This document shows, piece by piece, positions 29,772 through 42,211 of a stretch of 64,000 nucleotides of DNA. The stretch is from Aotearoamyces nothofagi (taxonomy: Eukaryota; Ascomycota; Leotiomycetes; Leotiales; Tympanidaceae), in the NCBI GenBank assembly GCA_015345905.1, contig JADDTR010000017.1, forward strand, positions 372,001 to 436,000. Direction: 5' to 3'. The position numbers and the translations under genes were made by a program. The first letter of the stretch is position 1. The number at the start of each line of letters is the position of its first letter. The notes beneath the pieces are model-generated. The model was given only the letters and a program-made list of their open reading frames with translations, searched no databases and was not told where the DNA came from.

Positions 29772-32265
29772 TCAGCGTGTTATAATGAGCCCAAAACCGT
29801 CCATCCACGGGCCGCTAGAACCGTAAACTCCGGCAATGCTATAACCACGCGGGGGTATCAAAGTCCGCCTAATATGGATTAGTGATCAAGGTGCAGAAAT
29901 AAAACATAGCCACGGGAGCCTTACGCTTCACCACCAGTGGGGTTGCCAAATATCTCTGATTTTCTCCCGTTACTGGTCAAAATTTGGATCCCATCAATCC
30001 AGAAGCCGCATCGGAGGTAAAAGCCTAAGATGTACTCTCCACGTCGAACATCTATTTAGCATCCAGTTAGCACACATGACTCTTGAATTGTAAATCGGCA
30101 ATCCCTACCTAGGGTAAAGTCAGTCCCTCCAGGAGTGCCTCCTCTACTTCCGAACAGCTGCGTCGAGGAGTCTTCGTACACAAACTCCAGCCCGTCAACA
30201 GCAAAGCCATGATAGACCCTTATCGATGTGAGCAGCTTCGTCTGTATAATAGCACTATCGAAGATAACCTCCTGTGGTTTGGTTCCTTCCATCTGGGAAA
30301 GCCCAAGCTTCGTGCCTCGGAATCCCAATTGGCCATTGGCCAGCTTCAGGGATGAAGCTTTGGATGCCACTAGACTGAAATCTTCGACGTCTTGACTACC
30401 ACCGCCAAAAGATTTGATGATCAATTTCAATTTGCGGTTCCTACGGTCCTCTGGCAGGCGACCACGGAGCTCTTGGTCGGTGAGAACGACTTGGCGCTGG
30501 ATGGGGCCGTTACCGTTGCCGTCTCCATACTCGACCCAGGTGTGACAGAGGTTATCACCTTCGGTGAACATCTCAATATATGACACACCGGTTGGTGCCG
30601 TGACCAGCACGTTGCCATTATCCACAGGCCAGACCTGAACAGTCTCATCCGAGCCGGTTCTAGAATCGTTCGGTAACTTAAAGCAAGGGTGATTTCGGAA
30701 ACGGAGACAGTCGAGGCGGTGCCAAGAACATTCGTCTTTCGGCAGAACCAACCCTGCCTTTGAGTTGGTTCGTGTGGAAAATGGTTCTCGGGTTGTGAAA
30801 GTTCGGTTGAGTGTGACATAATCGCGAAGCATTATACCGCTCTCCTGATGAGGACATCCAAACAAATGGCCGGTTTCATGTAAATGCGCCCCGATGCCAA
30901 TATTGGCAGCCTCCCAGCTACTCCCCGACTCATTGCAGTCGTTGGCTACGTAACTGGTGTCAGTTCGTGTACAGTCAGTAAAAGCAGTGACCACTTCCTC
31001 AAAGTTTGAGGGATAACTGTGCAGGGCATGAGAACCGAAAATAGCAAGTTGAAACTCCCCGCCACCGCCACCAAGTGCTGCATGGCCGGTGATTAGATTT
31101 GCTGTTGTATCCCAGTGAGCGTCCAGGAGCAATACTGAGACGTATTGTTTCTGGCCAGGCAAAGGCTTCAAATATTCTCTTACAGCTTCGCCGGCGATAG
31201 TAAACAGATCACCAGCCCGCTTTGCATTCGGGTTCTGCTGAGCCACATCGAGGTCGCGAATCTCAGCAACCGTCTTACTGCTTCGTACCACGTGTATCTT
31301 GGCCTCGTTTCTCATTCTACCTTGTTCACGATCTCGTTGATTTGAAGATCCAGTCTGCCATTCCTCTTCAAACCGGAAGCATCTACGACCCATTCTGTTG
31401 CGGTACATCTGCTCTGCTGTGAACGCTTGCCAGAGGTATGCAGCCATTCTGAATTTCCTAATGGCTATATCAAGCCCGTTGCCCTCCTCTTCTATCCGCT
31501 CTGGCATTGCATCAAAGGTTCCTGGAGAGTCCTTTCCAAGGAGAATCACCAGTTGTAGTGGAGGAGAATTTGTTATTGGCATCATGTTAATGCTGAGATG
31601 TGATGAATGAATGGGGTTTGTTGAATTGCTGTTGGCCAGTTTCGGTGATGCAAAGTCGAATCGTATTCTGTTTGGTCCCGGGTTGAGATAGACCAGTCCT
31701 TTAAAGTGTGATTCACAGACCGGCCAGACCACCGGAGGAAAATCATCATCTAGTCGGCTAATTGTCAAGCTACCTTCAATGGCTTGAGTTGCTGGGTCCG
31801 CGACGGTTCCATATATTAAGAGTACTTTCTGGTTTACCTGCAGAGTCGTTAGCCGTCAATGCCTGAGAAATGCCAGTATTATCATCATACCCATGCACCA
31901 TCAGATATAGATAGTATGTGTGGAGCATATTGTGATGTTGGCAAGGTGGAGATGCCGTTTGTAGATGGTGATCCCAGTCCAGACATGCCGGAAACGCTGC
32001 TGTATCTCTTCCCCGAAGCTGATATCAAGACTTGGGGCCGGATGGCTGGCGTTGGACTGCTTTGCGATTGAAGGTTAGATGAGGAGTAAGAGCTCAGTAA
32101 TGCCGATGGAGGGGTTTGTGATCCATAGATCGAATTGAGAGTCGAAGACGACTTTGTAGTTGGCATTGTGTCATTATTCGAGCTTTCTGTAGAGTCTGAG
32201 GATTTGCCCGTCCGGAAGCTGGTCTTGGACCGCCGCCGCAAGTCCTTGAGGAAAGAGGGAGCCAT
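29772..32265 (-). CDS. Zinc metalloprotease with C-terminal jacalin-like lectin domain (YIL108W type)
   Basis: Exons 31891-32265, 30109-31837, 29925-30051 and 29772-29868 give 775 residues; the introns are only 53, 57 and 56 bp. The first exon is a basic, Ser-rich tail. The central part is the putative zinc metallopeptidase domain of the yeast YIL108W family: HLHETGHLFGCPH (about residue 445) supplies HExxH with a third candidate ligand downstream. A jacalin-like fold follows, marked by YHGFAVDGLEFVYEDSS, SRGGTPGGTDFTL, GFYLRCGFWIDGIQI and, from the last exon, GYSIAGVYGSSGPWMDGFG. The fit of those repeats across three exons supports the splice choices. There is no signal peptide, so a cytosolic enzyme is likely. 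Substrates are unknown; sugar binding by the lectin domain is inference from the family fold. Confidence 0.88.
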
Positions 32266-35073
32266 TGTCTACACCACGATTGGCAGTCAGCAATTGTTTC
32301 GACTGGGGATCAAGAACGAAGCCTGAGCGAGACGTTGGGGGACTCACTATATGGCCTTTGTCGAACCAATCTACCCCGACGATTCCAGGGAACAGTCGTA
32401 TCGTGGCTTAACAGCTATCTTTAGCGATTAATGACGATCCTGCATGTGCAGGAGTGGAGAAGCGAGTGTGTATGTCTGAGACCAGGCACTGCCAACGAGA
32501 GTGAATTGCAAAAGAGCGCAACGTCGAGGATGTTCGAGAAGTCAAGCCGGCAACTTCAGGACCGCATTGGACTGTCCAAAATGCCCAGGAATTAGTGAAC
32601 GGCTCTAGGTCAAAGACAGCACAAAAACCTCACAATAGTGGCCACTCGCGACGTGCGGGTAGTGTAGATTATTCATTTTACTAGCACGTTTTGTGTATAC
32701 GGAGTAGTGGCAGGCGCTATTTGGCGGTTACCTTAGTAGGCCGGGCAGTTGGCAGTGGCTGCTACACTTGCACCGGTACTCCATCCACCATCCTCCATCC
32801 TCCATCCTCCCTCCTCCCCCAGCAGCCCTGCCTGCATTGGCCTGGGCTGCACTGACCTACCTACTGGCCTGCACTGGCCTGCACCGACCTGCACTGCACC
32901 CCCGGCCAAAAAGGCATCTATCTTCGCGGCCAAACGGCGCAGCGTGGAAGCGGTATCTGGCTGGCTGCTGCCACGCTGGGTTTTCTGCCACATCAAGAAA
33001 TGACTGGCGGTAGTGCTGAGAAAGCGGGAGGCCCGGAGGGCAGGCAGGACCAGTATTCCGAGGAAAAGCATGGAAGGCGCATGCCTGAGTGCCTGAGTTA
33101 CGGTCGCCTCGCTGCTGCAAGAGCGTGGCTAGTGTCTGCGGTAGTCCAGCACAGAACAGAACAGTACAGTACAGGACAGGATATGCTTTGCTCTACGGAT
33201 AACTGAGGTAGCCACGGCACGGTAGGTGGGCACTCGTGGGGATAGCACGACCATCACTGACTGGCATTCGCAGTGACGTAGCTAACAATCGAGTGCGACG
33301 GCCGCAAGCTCACCTGGAAACCCACGAACACCCGCAGACATCATGAATACCTCAGCAAAATATACACACACGGTAATGCTGGCCTGGCCTGGCCTGGCCT
33401 GGCCGGGATGGGATGGATGTCTGATTGCGATTGCGTGTAAGATGGCTGATCAGTATGTCGCGGGCCGGATGCCACTACCCAAGGCAAGGTAGGCAAAGCA
33501 GCCATTGCACCACTACCACAGCAGCGTGGGCAGCTGGCCTCGGTACCTCAGGGCCAGGGAAGGTCCGAGGCTTGCCCAGAGGCCTCGTTGCAGAGACTTC
33601 GGGAGATACAGCACTCTCCGCTCTGCACAGCACAGCACAGCACAGTACTGTGTACACCGTTCGTATATGTATCATGTATGTATCTACCTTGCTGAAACCT
33701 GCCTTGAAACCTGCAAAGCTTGTCTTTTTTAATATAGCGATGCGCCCGTACTACAACAACTATCGTTGTTTGCATCTCGTCTCGTCTCGTCGTGAATATA
33801 ATATAGGCGTCAAATTGCGATAGTGAGCATTATTGTTATCTGCTCCGCTAGTCTCGTCATTCTTCTCATTCTTCTCATGGTCCTCCTCTTCTTCTCCTCC
33901 GCCTCTCCTCCTCCCCTCTCCTCCCCTGTGCAAGCTCCAGTACAGGGCTGGCGTGCTCCACAGTCCACTGCGTTATGACGGATGCTTGCAATATGGCTTT
34001 TGTTTCTATTCTGAGCCCACCAACCAGGTGATTGATGGCCTGTCCTGCTCCGTCTGTTCCCAGATGCCACTTCGCCCTGAGGAGGAAGGGCAGGAACTCG
34101 TGCAAGGCCTAGCAGCCTCCCACAACCGACCGTAACTCCCTTCGCGCCGGTGCGAGTGCACAGGCTCGGCGGCGAGGGCGGGTAGCTGGCAGCCAGCCCG
34201 GTTCTAGTCCTGACGGGCACGACGGGTGACTAACTGTGCTGTACAGTGCTATCAAAGGCTGGCACGGCGGACATGGCATGGCGGGCATGGCGGGCATGAC
34301 AGGGTGCAATCAAGGAACTTTGCGCAAGGCTATCAATCAGCGCCGCAGCAGAGTCGGCGGGCAAGTTATCTTGATCCAGTGCAGCTGTTTCGTTTCCGTG
34401 CGGTCGTATCGCATTGTTTATCTACTCGTCCTGGACTGGCCCAGGATGCTTGCTGCCTTCTTTCGCTGGCTGGTCAATGGCCAGAGTAGACACCGCTCGG
34501 ATTCATTCGTCCTGGAGTGTTGGTGGAGGATTCACGGCAACAACATGGCGAGAGGCCGGCACAGTAATGCCATTGTCTCTGGCCGTGAACGGGACAGATA
34601 CACACCAGCCCAGGCTCTGCGTGGCTGGCAACCGCGCAACAGCGCGACTGCGACGCCGGCACGGCGACACTATCGCGTTTCTCAGCTGTCCTCGCTTCGC
34701 GCTCGGTTGCCCTGCGAGAACTCAGTTGGCCTGGCATGAGCAATTCACATTCACAACCGAACACCAGCCTCTTCAAGACATCGGAGGTCCACTCTGGCAT
34801 TCTTTGTAAAGTTCTAAATCTTATCGACCTTTAAGCAGAACCCCTCCTAGACCCTTCATCCCCCAAGACCCTCTCTTCGAAAGCCCTGCTGCAATTCCGA
34901 AAGGCTGGCAACGGTCAAATCTCCCCATTTAAACGCCCGAAGACGTTCCCCCCTCGACTCAGCGTTACCCACCCTACTTTCACCCTACCCTGCCGCAACC
35001 CTTCCTACATCATCTGAGACTTCCACCTTCCAACGTGCGCTGCAGACACTGAGCTTTCTTACTCCTGTTGAAA
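32266..35073. other. Long spacer between divergent genes, low complexity
   Basis: 2.8 kb between the minus-strand metalloprotease and the plus-strand Whi5-like gene. Simple repeats include CCTCCAT-type runs (32780-32815), CCTGCACTGG-type runs (32825-32895), a GGCCT pentamer (33380-33403), CACAG runs (33625-33645), TCC-rich sequence (33890-33925) and GGCATGGC triplication (34272-34300). Open frames at 33425-34740 have no domain. The last 250 bp are C/T-rich leader for the next gene. Confidence 0.6.
33380..33403 (+). repeat. GGCCT pentanucleotide microsatellite
   Basis: Four to five tandem GGCCT units in a GC-rich spacer, followed by GGGAT repeats. Confidence 0.85.
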
Positions 35074-36298
35074 ATGTCATCACCATGGAAGAAAAAGCAG
35101 CCAGAAGTTGTGGCCGATATGGTTCTGCGGAGGGCGGAAATCAGCAAGGTGAGCTGGCCCTGCTCTACTGCTATAACTCTCAAGCTATGGAAAACTGATT
35201 TACAATATCCAGATGGCACGGAAGTTACAAAATCGCCTTGCTCTTGCCCAGTTCAAGGCAAAAAATGGCTGGGAGGACCTTACTCTGGACGTAATTGAGC
35301 CGAAGGTTGAAGAACAATTGAGACGCAAACGAGCCTCGAGCGGCGACATCTTATCTGATTCCTCATCCAGTACCTCGGACTTTCAATATCCTCGCGCTCT
35401 CTTAAGTTCATCTCCTCTCAAAGACCCTATTTTCTCGGATGCAGTTGGTTCCAGCAGTAGCAGCTCTGGGCACCGGAAGCGCACATATCATACCAGTTTT
35501 CAACGCCCTAGCTCGGGTTCGGGTACTCGAAAACGATTCCGGTCATCACCTTCGGCCGCCAGGACCCTTCAATCAAATCATACAGCCTGGAAAGACCATC
35601 ACCAGCTGGCACAATCGTCACCTATCAAGCCAAGAAAGCAACCCCATTTCACTACTTCGGCTGGTCCAAATATATCATTTTTCCGTGGGACTTCCTCCAA
35701 GATGCCAGATGAATTTCAGTCAACGAGCTTTGTGACCGTATCGGACGAGGATGACGATCTACTGCCAATGCATTCGTTCAAGATGCCAGCTATGGATGTT
35801 CGTTCCTCGCCACCACGGACTCCTCCTCCTGTGCGTAACCGGGCCAGCATGACTCGGCGCGCGAATGGAAAGAATCCCAACGCCAAATCTGGTGAGGAGG
35901 GGGCTGACCTGCTGCTATATCTCGCTACCTCACCTTCACCGGCCAATCCCACATCTAGGAATCGAATGCATCCGCCGTCTACCCCGCCGCCTCGGAATCC
36001 GGCACTGCCCTCTTCCATGATGACTACTCCTGGTGGAAGTGCCGCCCTCCTATCTGGATTTGGCGGGCCTCACACGCCATCTCAAAATTTTGACTTCTCC
36101 GACTTTGTCAACATTACCCCCAGTCCTGCACAAAATGCCTGGCCGAAAACTCCAGGTACGGCCAGAACCCCTCTGACGGTAGGACGTCGGCGACTTACAT
36201 TTGAAAATTTCACTTCCAGTCCCGGCTTAGGATCTAGTGGAGGCAACAGCTCGAAGCAAGGTCTCGGGATGCAGCTTGGAGGGGAACTAATGTCCTAA
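35074..36298 (+). CDS. Whi5/Nrm1-like G1/S transcriptional repressor
   Basis: Exons 35074-35148 and 35213-36298 (a 64-bp intron with GTGAGC donor and TATCCAG acceptor) give 386 residues. Just after the junction, residues about 29-48 (KLQNRLALAQFKAKNGWEDL) match the short Whi5/Nrm1 motif that contacts SBF/MBF transcription factors. The rest is disordered and rich in Ser-Pro and Thr-Pro sites (SSPLKD; RSSPPRTPPP; TPPPRNP; ITPSPAQNAWPKTPGTARTP), as expected of a repressor released by cyclin-dependent kinase. Other short blocks are GADLLLYLATSPSPA and QNFDFSDFVNIT, which recur in filamentous-fungal members as I recall. Basic clusters (GHRKRT, TRKRFR) fit nuclear import. The family is the fungal functional counterpart of Rb. 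Whether it acts like Whi5 or like Nrm1 cannot be told from the sequence. Confidence 0.8.
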
Positions 36299-37138
36299 CC
36301 ATGACCTTACGGAAGACGGATTGCACAGCATATATTTACTGCACTCTGGAGTACCATGGAGACCACGCTGTATAAAGTCTCTCTTATGACCAGGATTAAA
36401 TGTACACGATTTTGATACTCGTGTGGGGATGGGTAAGGTGTGGTCTCGCATCAAGGAGTTAAAAGACCCAAGAGACGCCAGGCTACCCAGACTCGGTTCC
36501 TGCTAGCAGCATAGCATATTGATGATTGTGATTTTGATACCTCGATATCATCCATTGACCCCCCTGCTCGACTAACCCAACCCACATGAAAGTGACGCAT
36601 GCATATACGCAACAACGTGAAAGCGTCAGCACGCACAGAAGCACCGCCACCGACTGGAATGAACGAGCCAAGCCAAGCCAGTCATATACAGATACATATG
36701 TATATTATTATGCCTGCTCCCTCCTGCCTACTCCCTATATAAAGACTGCTTGCGGATATAATGTCAGAGGCTCTCGTCCATCGTTCTCTCGTAATTTATA
36801 AAATATGATACCGCCTTCATTTATCACGTCTCAGTTGAAAGCCGCAAGATTACAAGCTGTATCACTTCACAGTATGGGAATCTGAACAAAAGGGTGTAGT
36901 ATTGGAAACTCATAGACCGTCTCAGGTAGCACGCTATCTTCGCAGACCTGTACAGCCTGCTCATGCGTACAGGTTTAAAGCCAAAAGCAAGAGTTCACAA
37001 TATCATGATCCGTCCCTAAAAGCAAAAGGACGCCTTTCAGTTTCCCCCTCGAAAAGCCAAATATCCTCCTCCCCCTCATGATGATAAAGGAAAAGAAAGT
37101 AGGTCCACCATAATCGTACACATGCTTGTCTTCTCCCT
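36299..37138. other. Convergent 3' spacer, no gene seen
   Basis: 840 bp between the 3' ends of the Whi5-like and Slm1-type genes. Nothing is recognised beyond short AT-rich tracts that could serve as polyadenylation signals. Confidence 0.6.
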
Positions 37139-39999
37139 TTAAACCGGCAGATTTGACGAGGTAGGTGTGCTCGACGGTTCCTCAGGCGCGGAACCACGTG
37201 GGAATTCGCCCGGAACATGGAATTGACTAACACTTAATGTACTATCGTGATGCTGGCCACCCCTAAGCGTATCTGCTAATGTCGGATGCTGTGGACTATC
37301 AGCAACAGGTCTAGAGGCTGCGTCAAGAGGATTTGGAACATTTTGAGTTTGCGGTTGACCTGGTTTCGCGATCACAGGAAACGCATTAGAGGTGATATCA
37401 ACGGGCTCTGGGTCGGCTGTTGGGGGGGTGTATGTTGCAGCTTTGTCATTACCTGGGCTTCTAGCGCCAGCGATAAATGGTCCGCTGCTGGTTTCTGGTC
37501 CGGGGACGAGATCGCTATCGGGAGAAGCGATTGTGGAAGCTTCTATGGCGGCAAGCCGCTCACCATATGTTTGTTCGTCACAGTCCGGTGCAGCGATGGT
37601 GGCGGATTCGTAGGCTGCTAGATTCTCACTTTCTCGGGAGTGGTCGACTTCAGGAGCATTTGATGCCTGAAGGTCACGATACGCTTCTTCGCCGCCGGCT
37701 GCTGTTAATACTGCATTACCAAATGTTTCGCGGTTCTGGATCGGCTCGTAGGTGTATGGGTTGACACCGTCCTCTTTGGCATAATGATTAAGATGTTCGG
37801 CATGGGAGCGCTCCCTTTGACCTGCCGGGGAGTTGAGGCCATAACCCACCTGCTCGGGATAATGCTCACCAACACCGCTGCCGGGCAGGTCTGCTGCTGC
37901 TGCAACTATATCATGATCCTGGACATCTCCGAAGCCTGAGCTTCCACTAGAAGGCGAAAGAGGAACTTGTAAGCCACGCTCTGCGTTGACTTGGATATCA
38001 GATGGGAATCGCCCACCTGGTTCAGGACGCTTTGGCAGAACGTCTTGTCGGGGTCCTTGCACTACAACCGCAGATGCCGCCGCTGAGAATGGCTCCTCGT
38101 CTTCATCGTCTAATACTCCATCGCTACTAATCGAACTAGTCCTCTGAGATGTGCCACTGACGCTGCGTGCGTGCTGACGCACGAACGCGTTGCGCTCTTG
38201 TGGTGACTTTTCAGTCAATGATTTGATGTCTTCGAACCAAGCCATCATGGTATCATGGCTCTCAGCGCGGAAGACCCAGGAATGACCCCGGTGCATTGCA
38301 CCAGTCTGACGACCTTTGAGCATGAATTTATTTGAAGATCCACCCTCAGAAGAGTGGGAACCAAGTTTCTGCTCGGGGAGGTAAAGAGACATAATGGGAG
38401 CCTGCGTCTTGTCTGCAGATTTGAACTCATGAAGATGAGTTGGCGAAAGTACATACCTAGAAAATGCATATTAACAGATACTCATTATCAGGGGAGAAAT
38501 ATTGACACTCACCATCCAGCCGTATAGCTCTTGAGGTACTTGCTCTTGCGCTCCAATGGGCCTGCCCGCACTTCCACAGCAAGTTCATGGTCGCGTCCAG
38601 GATAATAAATGTGCTGCGCGTCTCGCACGGGAAGTTTAGGGTCGATGAAATTATCGTCATTCTCGACGAAAGAGTTCCACTCATGATCTTTTGGCATAGC
38701 GATAGGTCCAGTTCGAAGTTCCTCAACAGTACTATAAGCTTCATCCGCCTCCCGCTTAAGAATACCAGCATAAGCATTGTATGACTTTTGGATTTCTCCC
38801 ACCACAATGGCCTCAAGTTCTCGTCCGGATGTTTCGAGATTGAGATATGCCTAGCGGCTGGTTAATGACACTCTAATCTTAGGTTAGGGGATTACCTACC
38901 TGGTGCAAATAGTTTTCCTCGTCAATTTGTCTCTCCACCTGACGATCAACAGCCAGTCTGAGTAGGTATGGATCCTGCTTGCCAATTGTCGCAGAAGCAT
39001 CAATATCGGATTGTCCCAGTGCCTCTGTGAGCTGCTGTACCGCCCTTCTCGTAGCATCCATTTCCTTGTCAACCGAGTTCTTGAAATCCCCTGACAGGTT
39101 CTTGATCTCCTTAATCTTTTGTTGCAGGTCACTTCGCAGCCCAGTCAATGCCAGGATTACATCTTCTTCAATTGCTCTTGACTTGTTGGCTTCTACGATC
39201 GATTGCTTGTGATAGTTGCGGAGTATTTGAAGTGCATCGTCAAGGCCGCCCGAAGTAAGGAACATGGTCTGTGGAGTAGTATTGTTGATTACGTTTGAGA
39301 TCTTCAGAAGATTCTTTGCTCGGTGATCGTAGCTTGTCTGGATTTCTCGAAAGTAGGTGATAAGATCCTTGAGGACCTTACGCCATGCTGTATTGCCAAC
39401 TATGTTAGCAATTTGCATCCCTAGAAAGCGTTGCATGTTTGGAAGGGGGTTTACACACCTGAGAATCGATTGGCTAAGATCTCTGTAGGATTCCCGGTGG
39501 TAGGTACAGGAGTGAAGAAAGCGCTTTGCATCTCATCTCCATCTGCCTGCAGAGCTAAGCTCCGGACACTGCCAGCTCGCGAGCTTCGACGGCTGCCACT
39601 TCTACCCAAGCTGCTCCTCCTCTTCAATGAAGCCTTCTTCTTGAGCGTGCCGTTTCGCTGGGGAGTCAAGGTCTCGCCCTGCGACACAACGGATGAAGTG
39701 CGTTGCAAAGGCTGCGCGTCCATGATTGAACTGCCGCGTTGGCTTGCATCCCACTCCTCGTTGAACCTGCCGGAGTTCTGCTGGGTAGCTGATTGCGACA
39801 GCAGCGACGAGTCTCTGGGGTTCCCAGGAGTTGTGCCAAAGTCTGTCGCTTGCGTTGCCGCACTCGCAGTAGTTGAATATTGAGGCCTGGAGTTTGGCTG
39901 CGATCCGTATCCCCGATCGATGTGGCTCTGAGAAGGGAGAGGAAGCGCAGATTGGGGATGCGATGCATCACCAGCCTTAGCTTGCGAGTAGGGTGTCAT
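37139..39999 (-). CDS. Slm1/Slm2-type PIP2-binding PH-domain protein
   Basis: Exons 39459-39999, 38900-39387, 38513-38850 and 37139-38456 give 894 residues; introns are 71, 49 and 56 bp. Order of parts: a disordered Gln/Ser-rich N-terminus with a basic KKKASLKRRSSLGRSGSRRS patch (about 140-165), an F-BAR-like helical region (FSAWRKVLKDLITYFREIQT at about 180, then long charged helices to about 345), a PH domain (about 425-540, VRAGPLERKSKYLKSYTAGW ... HSWVFRAESHDTMMAWFEDI), and a long acidic, disordered tail. In yeast, Slm1 and Slm2 bind PI(4,5)P2, sit at eisosomes and pass membrane-stress signals to TORC2. The ATG at 39997-39999 is the first usable start. The PH and helical blocks span the three junctions in frame, which supports the gene model. 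Confidence 0.88.
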
Positions 40000-42211
40000 C
40001 GTGATCGGTTGACGCAATGATGGTGCTATCTGAGTATGCTCAGACGCATGCAGTTTGGTCTCACCGGGTAACCAAACGAAGAATGGGAAGCTGAGGCAGT
40101 GGGATGTTCCCAGCTGAACTTCCAACTTCACACGCTTTGATTGCTGTCGCCGGAGCAGAAATAATTCACTCGCAACTCTCTTACCGACATCAAGTTGCTC
40201 GAAAGGACGCTGGAGCAGAGATTGTTGGGGCAACAGAAGTTTGGAATTAATTCTGCGTCTCCGGGCAACTGTTAGATGCCCAGGTCCAGATGCGTTCGGT
40301 AGGCGTAACTACAGCTTCCACGTTAGAGCTGTTGTCTTGCAGTACTGTAAGCTAGCCACCTTACCTGAAAGCGGTGAACCGAGATTAGGAATGACGGAGG
40401 TGCCGCACCGTATTGAGGAAGGTATCGATTGATTGTTCGATTGTTGGAGAAATGAGCAAAGCGAACAATATAATCTCTGGGTTATGGTGGGCGATGTAGA
40501 GTACTTCCTCTCGATATCCAGGGAGGGTTAGGGAAAAGGGCTTAACAGCTGCTAATGCACTCGCTGCAGCGTTCTTGTCTCTGTGCCTCGGGAGGCCCTG
40601 GGCTCAGAGCCCAGAGTTCCGAGCTGTTCCTCCGGTACAACCTGCGATGCACTGATGACGTTGTTGCGTGTCGCACGCCCCACGGATGGACTCCAAGGGT
40701 CTCGCGCACTCGTCTCGCTCATCTCGGCAGCATTTTAGCACAGCTGAGAGCGCTGAGCACCAGCTCAGGCCCTGGAAACTGTGGATTCTGAGACTGTAAT
40801 GGAGGTTCTAATGGGAAATTCTAACGGAGCATATCCATAATCCATAGGTAGTGAGTGCACTGCTACAGGCTTGCTGGGTCCAGTGCAGTGGAGTCCCAAG
40901 AGGCATTGCGGCTTCCGTCAGGTGCTGTAGGTACCTAGGGTATTGTAGGTATTGTGCCAAGTACTGTAGCAGTGATCTTCCCTAGTTCTACGAGAGCAGT
41001 ACCTCGCTCATACTGCCTCGCTCTACTCGCTGCGTAGCATCTCACACCCAAAAGACAAAGTAGACCAGCCTGCCTCTTCTTTCAGCGCGAACCCTCACCA
41101 GGCCCTGCCGCGGTCTCAGCTGCGGATGGGTACTGGACAGCCAGGACCTCTCTTCTGGTATGGCTTGGTACTGTAGGAGCTGGTACGCTATCGCCAACAA
41201 CTTACGACTTTTGTCGGTACTCTGAGCAAGGTAAGACCTCAGCGGCCCAGCCGTGCCAGTGTCCGTAAGGTAGCCCAGCATCTTGCTTAGTGCCCGCTAC
41301 CCGCTGCCCGATGGCCCAGTCGTGCCAGTGTCCGGTCCACACATGTCTTTGAGATGTTTTGTCAAGCCATGCCCAGCTGAATGAGGCCTTATACTCGTTA
41401 GGCATTAGGTGCCCACAGCCAGCACCGTGCTGCCCAGAGGGATGCAAAGAAGTACCACGATGCACAACGCACATACGCATGGCCGAGTCTCCCGGATAAG
41501 GGTATTCTGGTTCACTCCCGAGTGTCTATGGGCGTCCTATCTGCCCCTCACGAGTACCGTGGTGTATGCATTGCAGAGTACTGTCAATCATGCTAAACTT
41601 TGTAATTCTAGACCGCCCGTGCTGCAGTGAAATGTGCAGCTGATGTTGGTATGATGGTGTCTTCTCTGTTAGTTCGTCCCATGAACTGGTAGTGGTGTAC
41701 TACTCTCCTTTGATCCTCGAATGGTAAACACCCTTTTCCTGCATCTTGCATCCTGCATCCTACATCCCTGTTAGGCCTGATTCGCGAGAGCACCGCTCTC
41801 CACACTGGAAATGAGATGATACTTTGCCAGCTGGCCTTAATCTGTACGAGTCCTCACCTTAACTTCAGCAAGGGGATGGCTTGGGTGATCGCCACGCGAT
41901 AGCTTGTTATGCTACCATCCAACCTTGGCATTGGAAATCCCTCCCACCCCGAGCCAGGCTTCTACTACGTCACCGCGGTCATTCAGTACACGCGCTACAT
42001 CTATGAAATATGGGGTTTTCACAAACTTCTATAAATGCCATGTGAAATAGCATTTTCTCTTCGCAGTCATTATCACCCCTACTTGTAATAGCATATTGTA
42101 GCTACAGTAACGATGCCTGGAAGTTTTTTTCATTTTGTCTACATGTATGTTTAATTTGCTCTCATAGAAAGCGGCCATTAATCTAACCAATGACGCCCTT
42201 CCCCTTTCTAA
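40000..42211. other. Spacer, no gene seen
   Basis: 2.2 kb between the Slm1-type promoter and the 3' end of the ThrRS gene. It contains a short imperfect repeat of GGCCCAGYCGTGCCAGTGTCC at about 41246 and 41309. Small open frames on both strands look random. Confidence 0.55.

Noticed and set aside
34236-34739. 167-codon plus-strand frame
   Set aside because: Lies in low-complexity spacer with GGCATGGC repeats; no domain.
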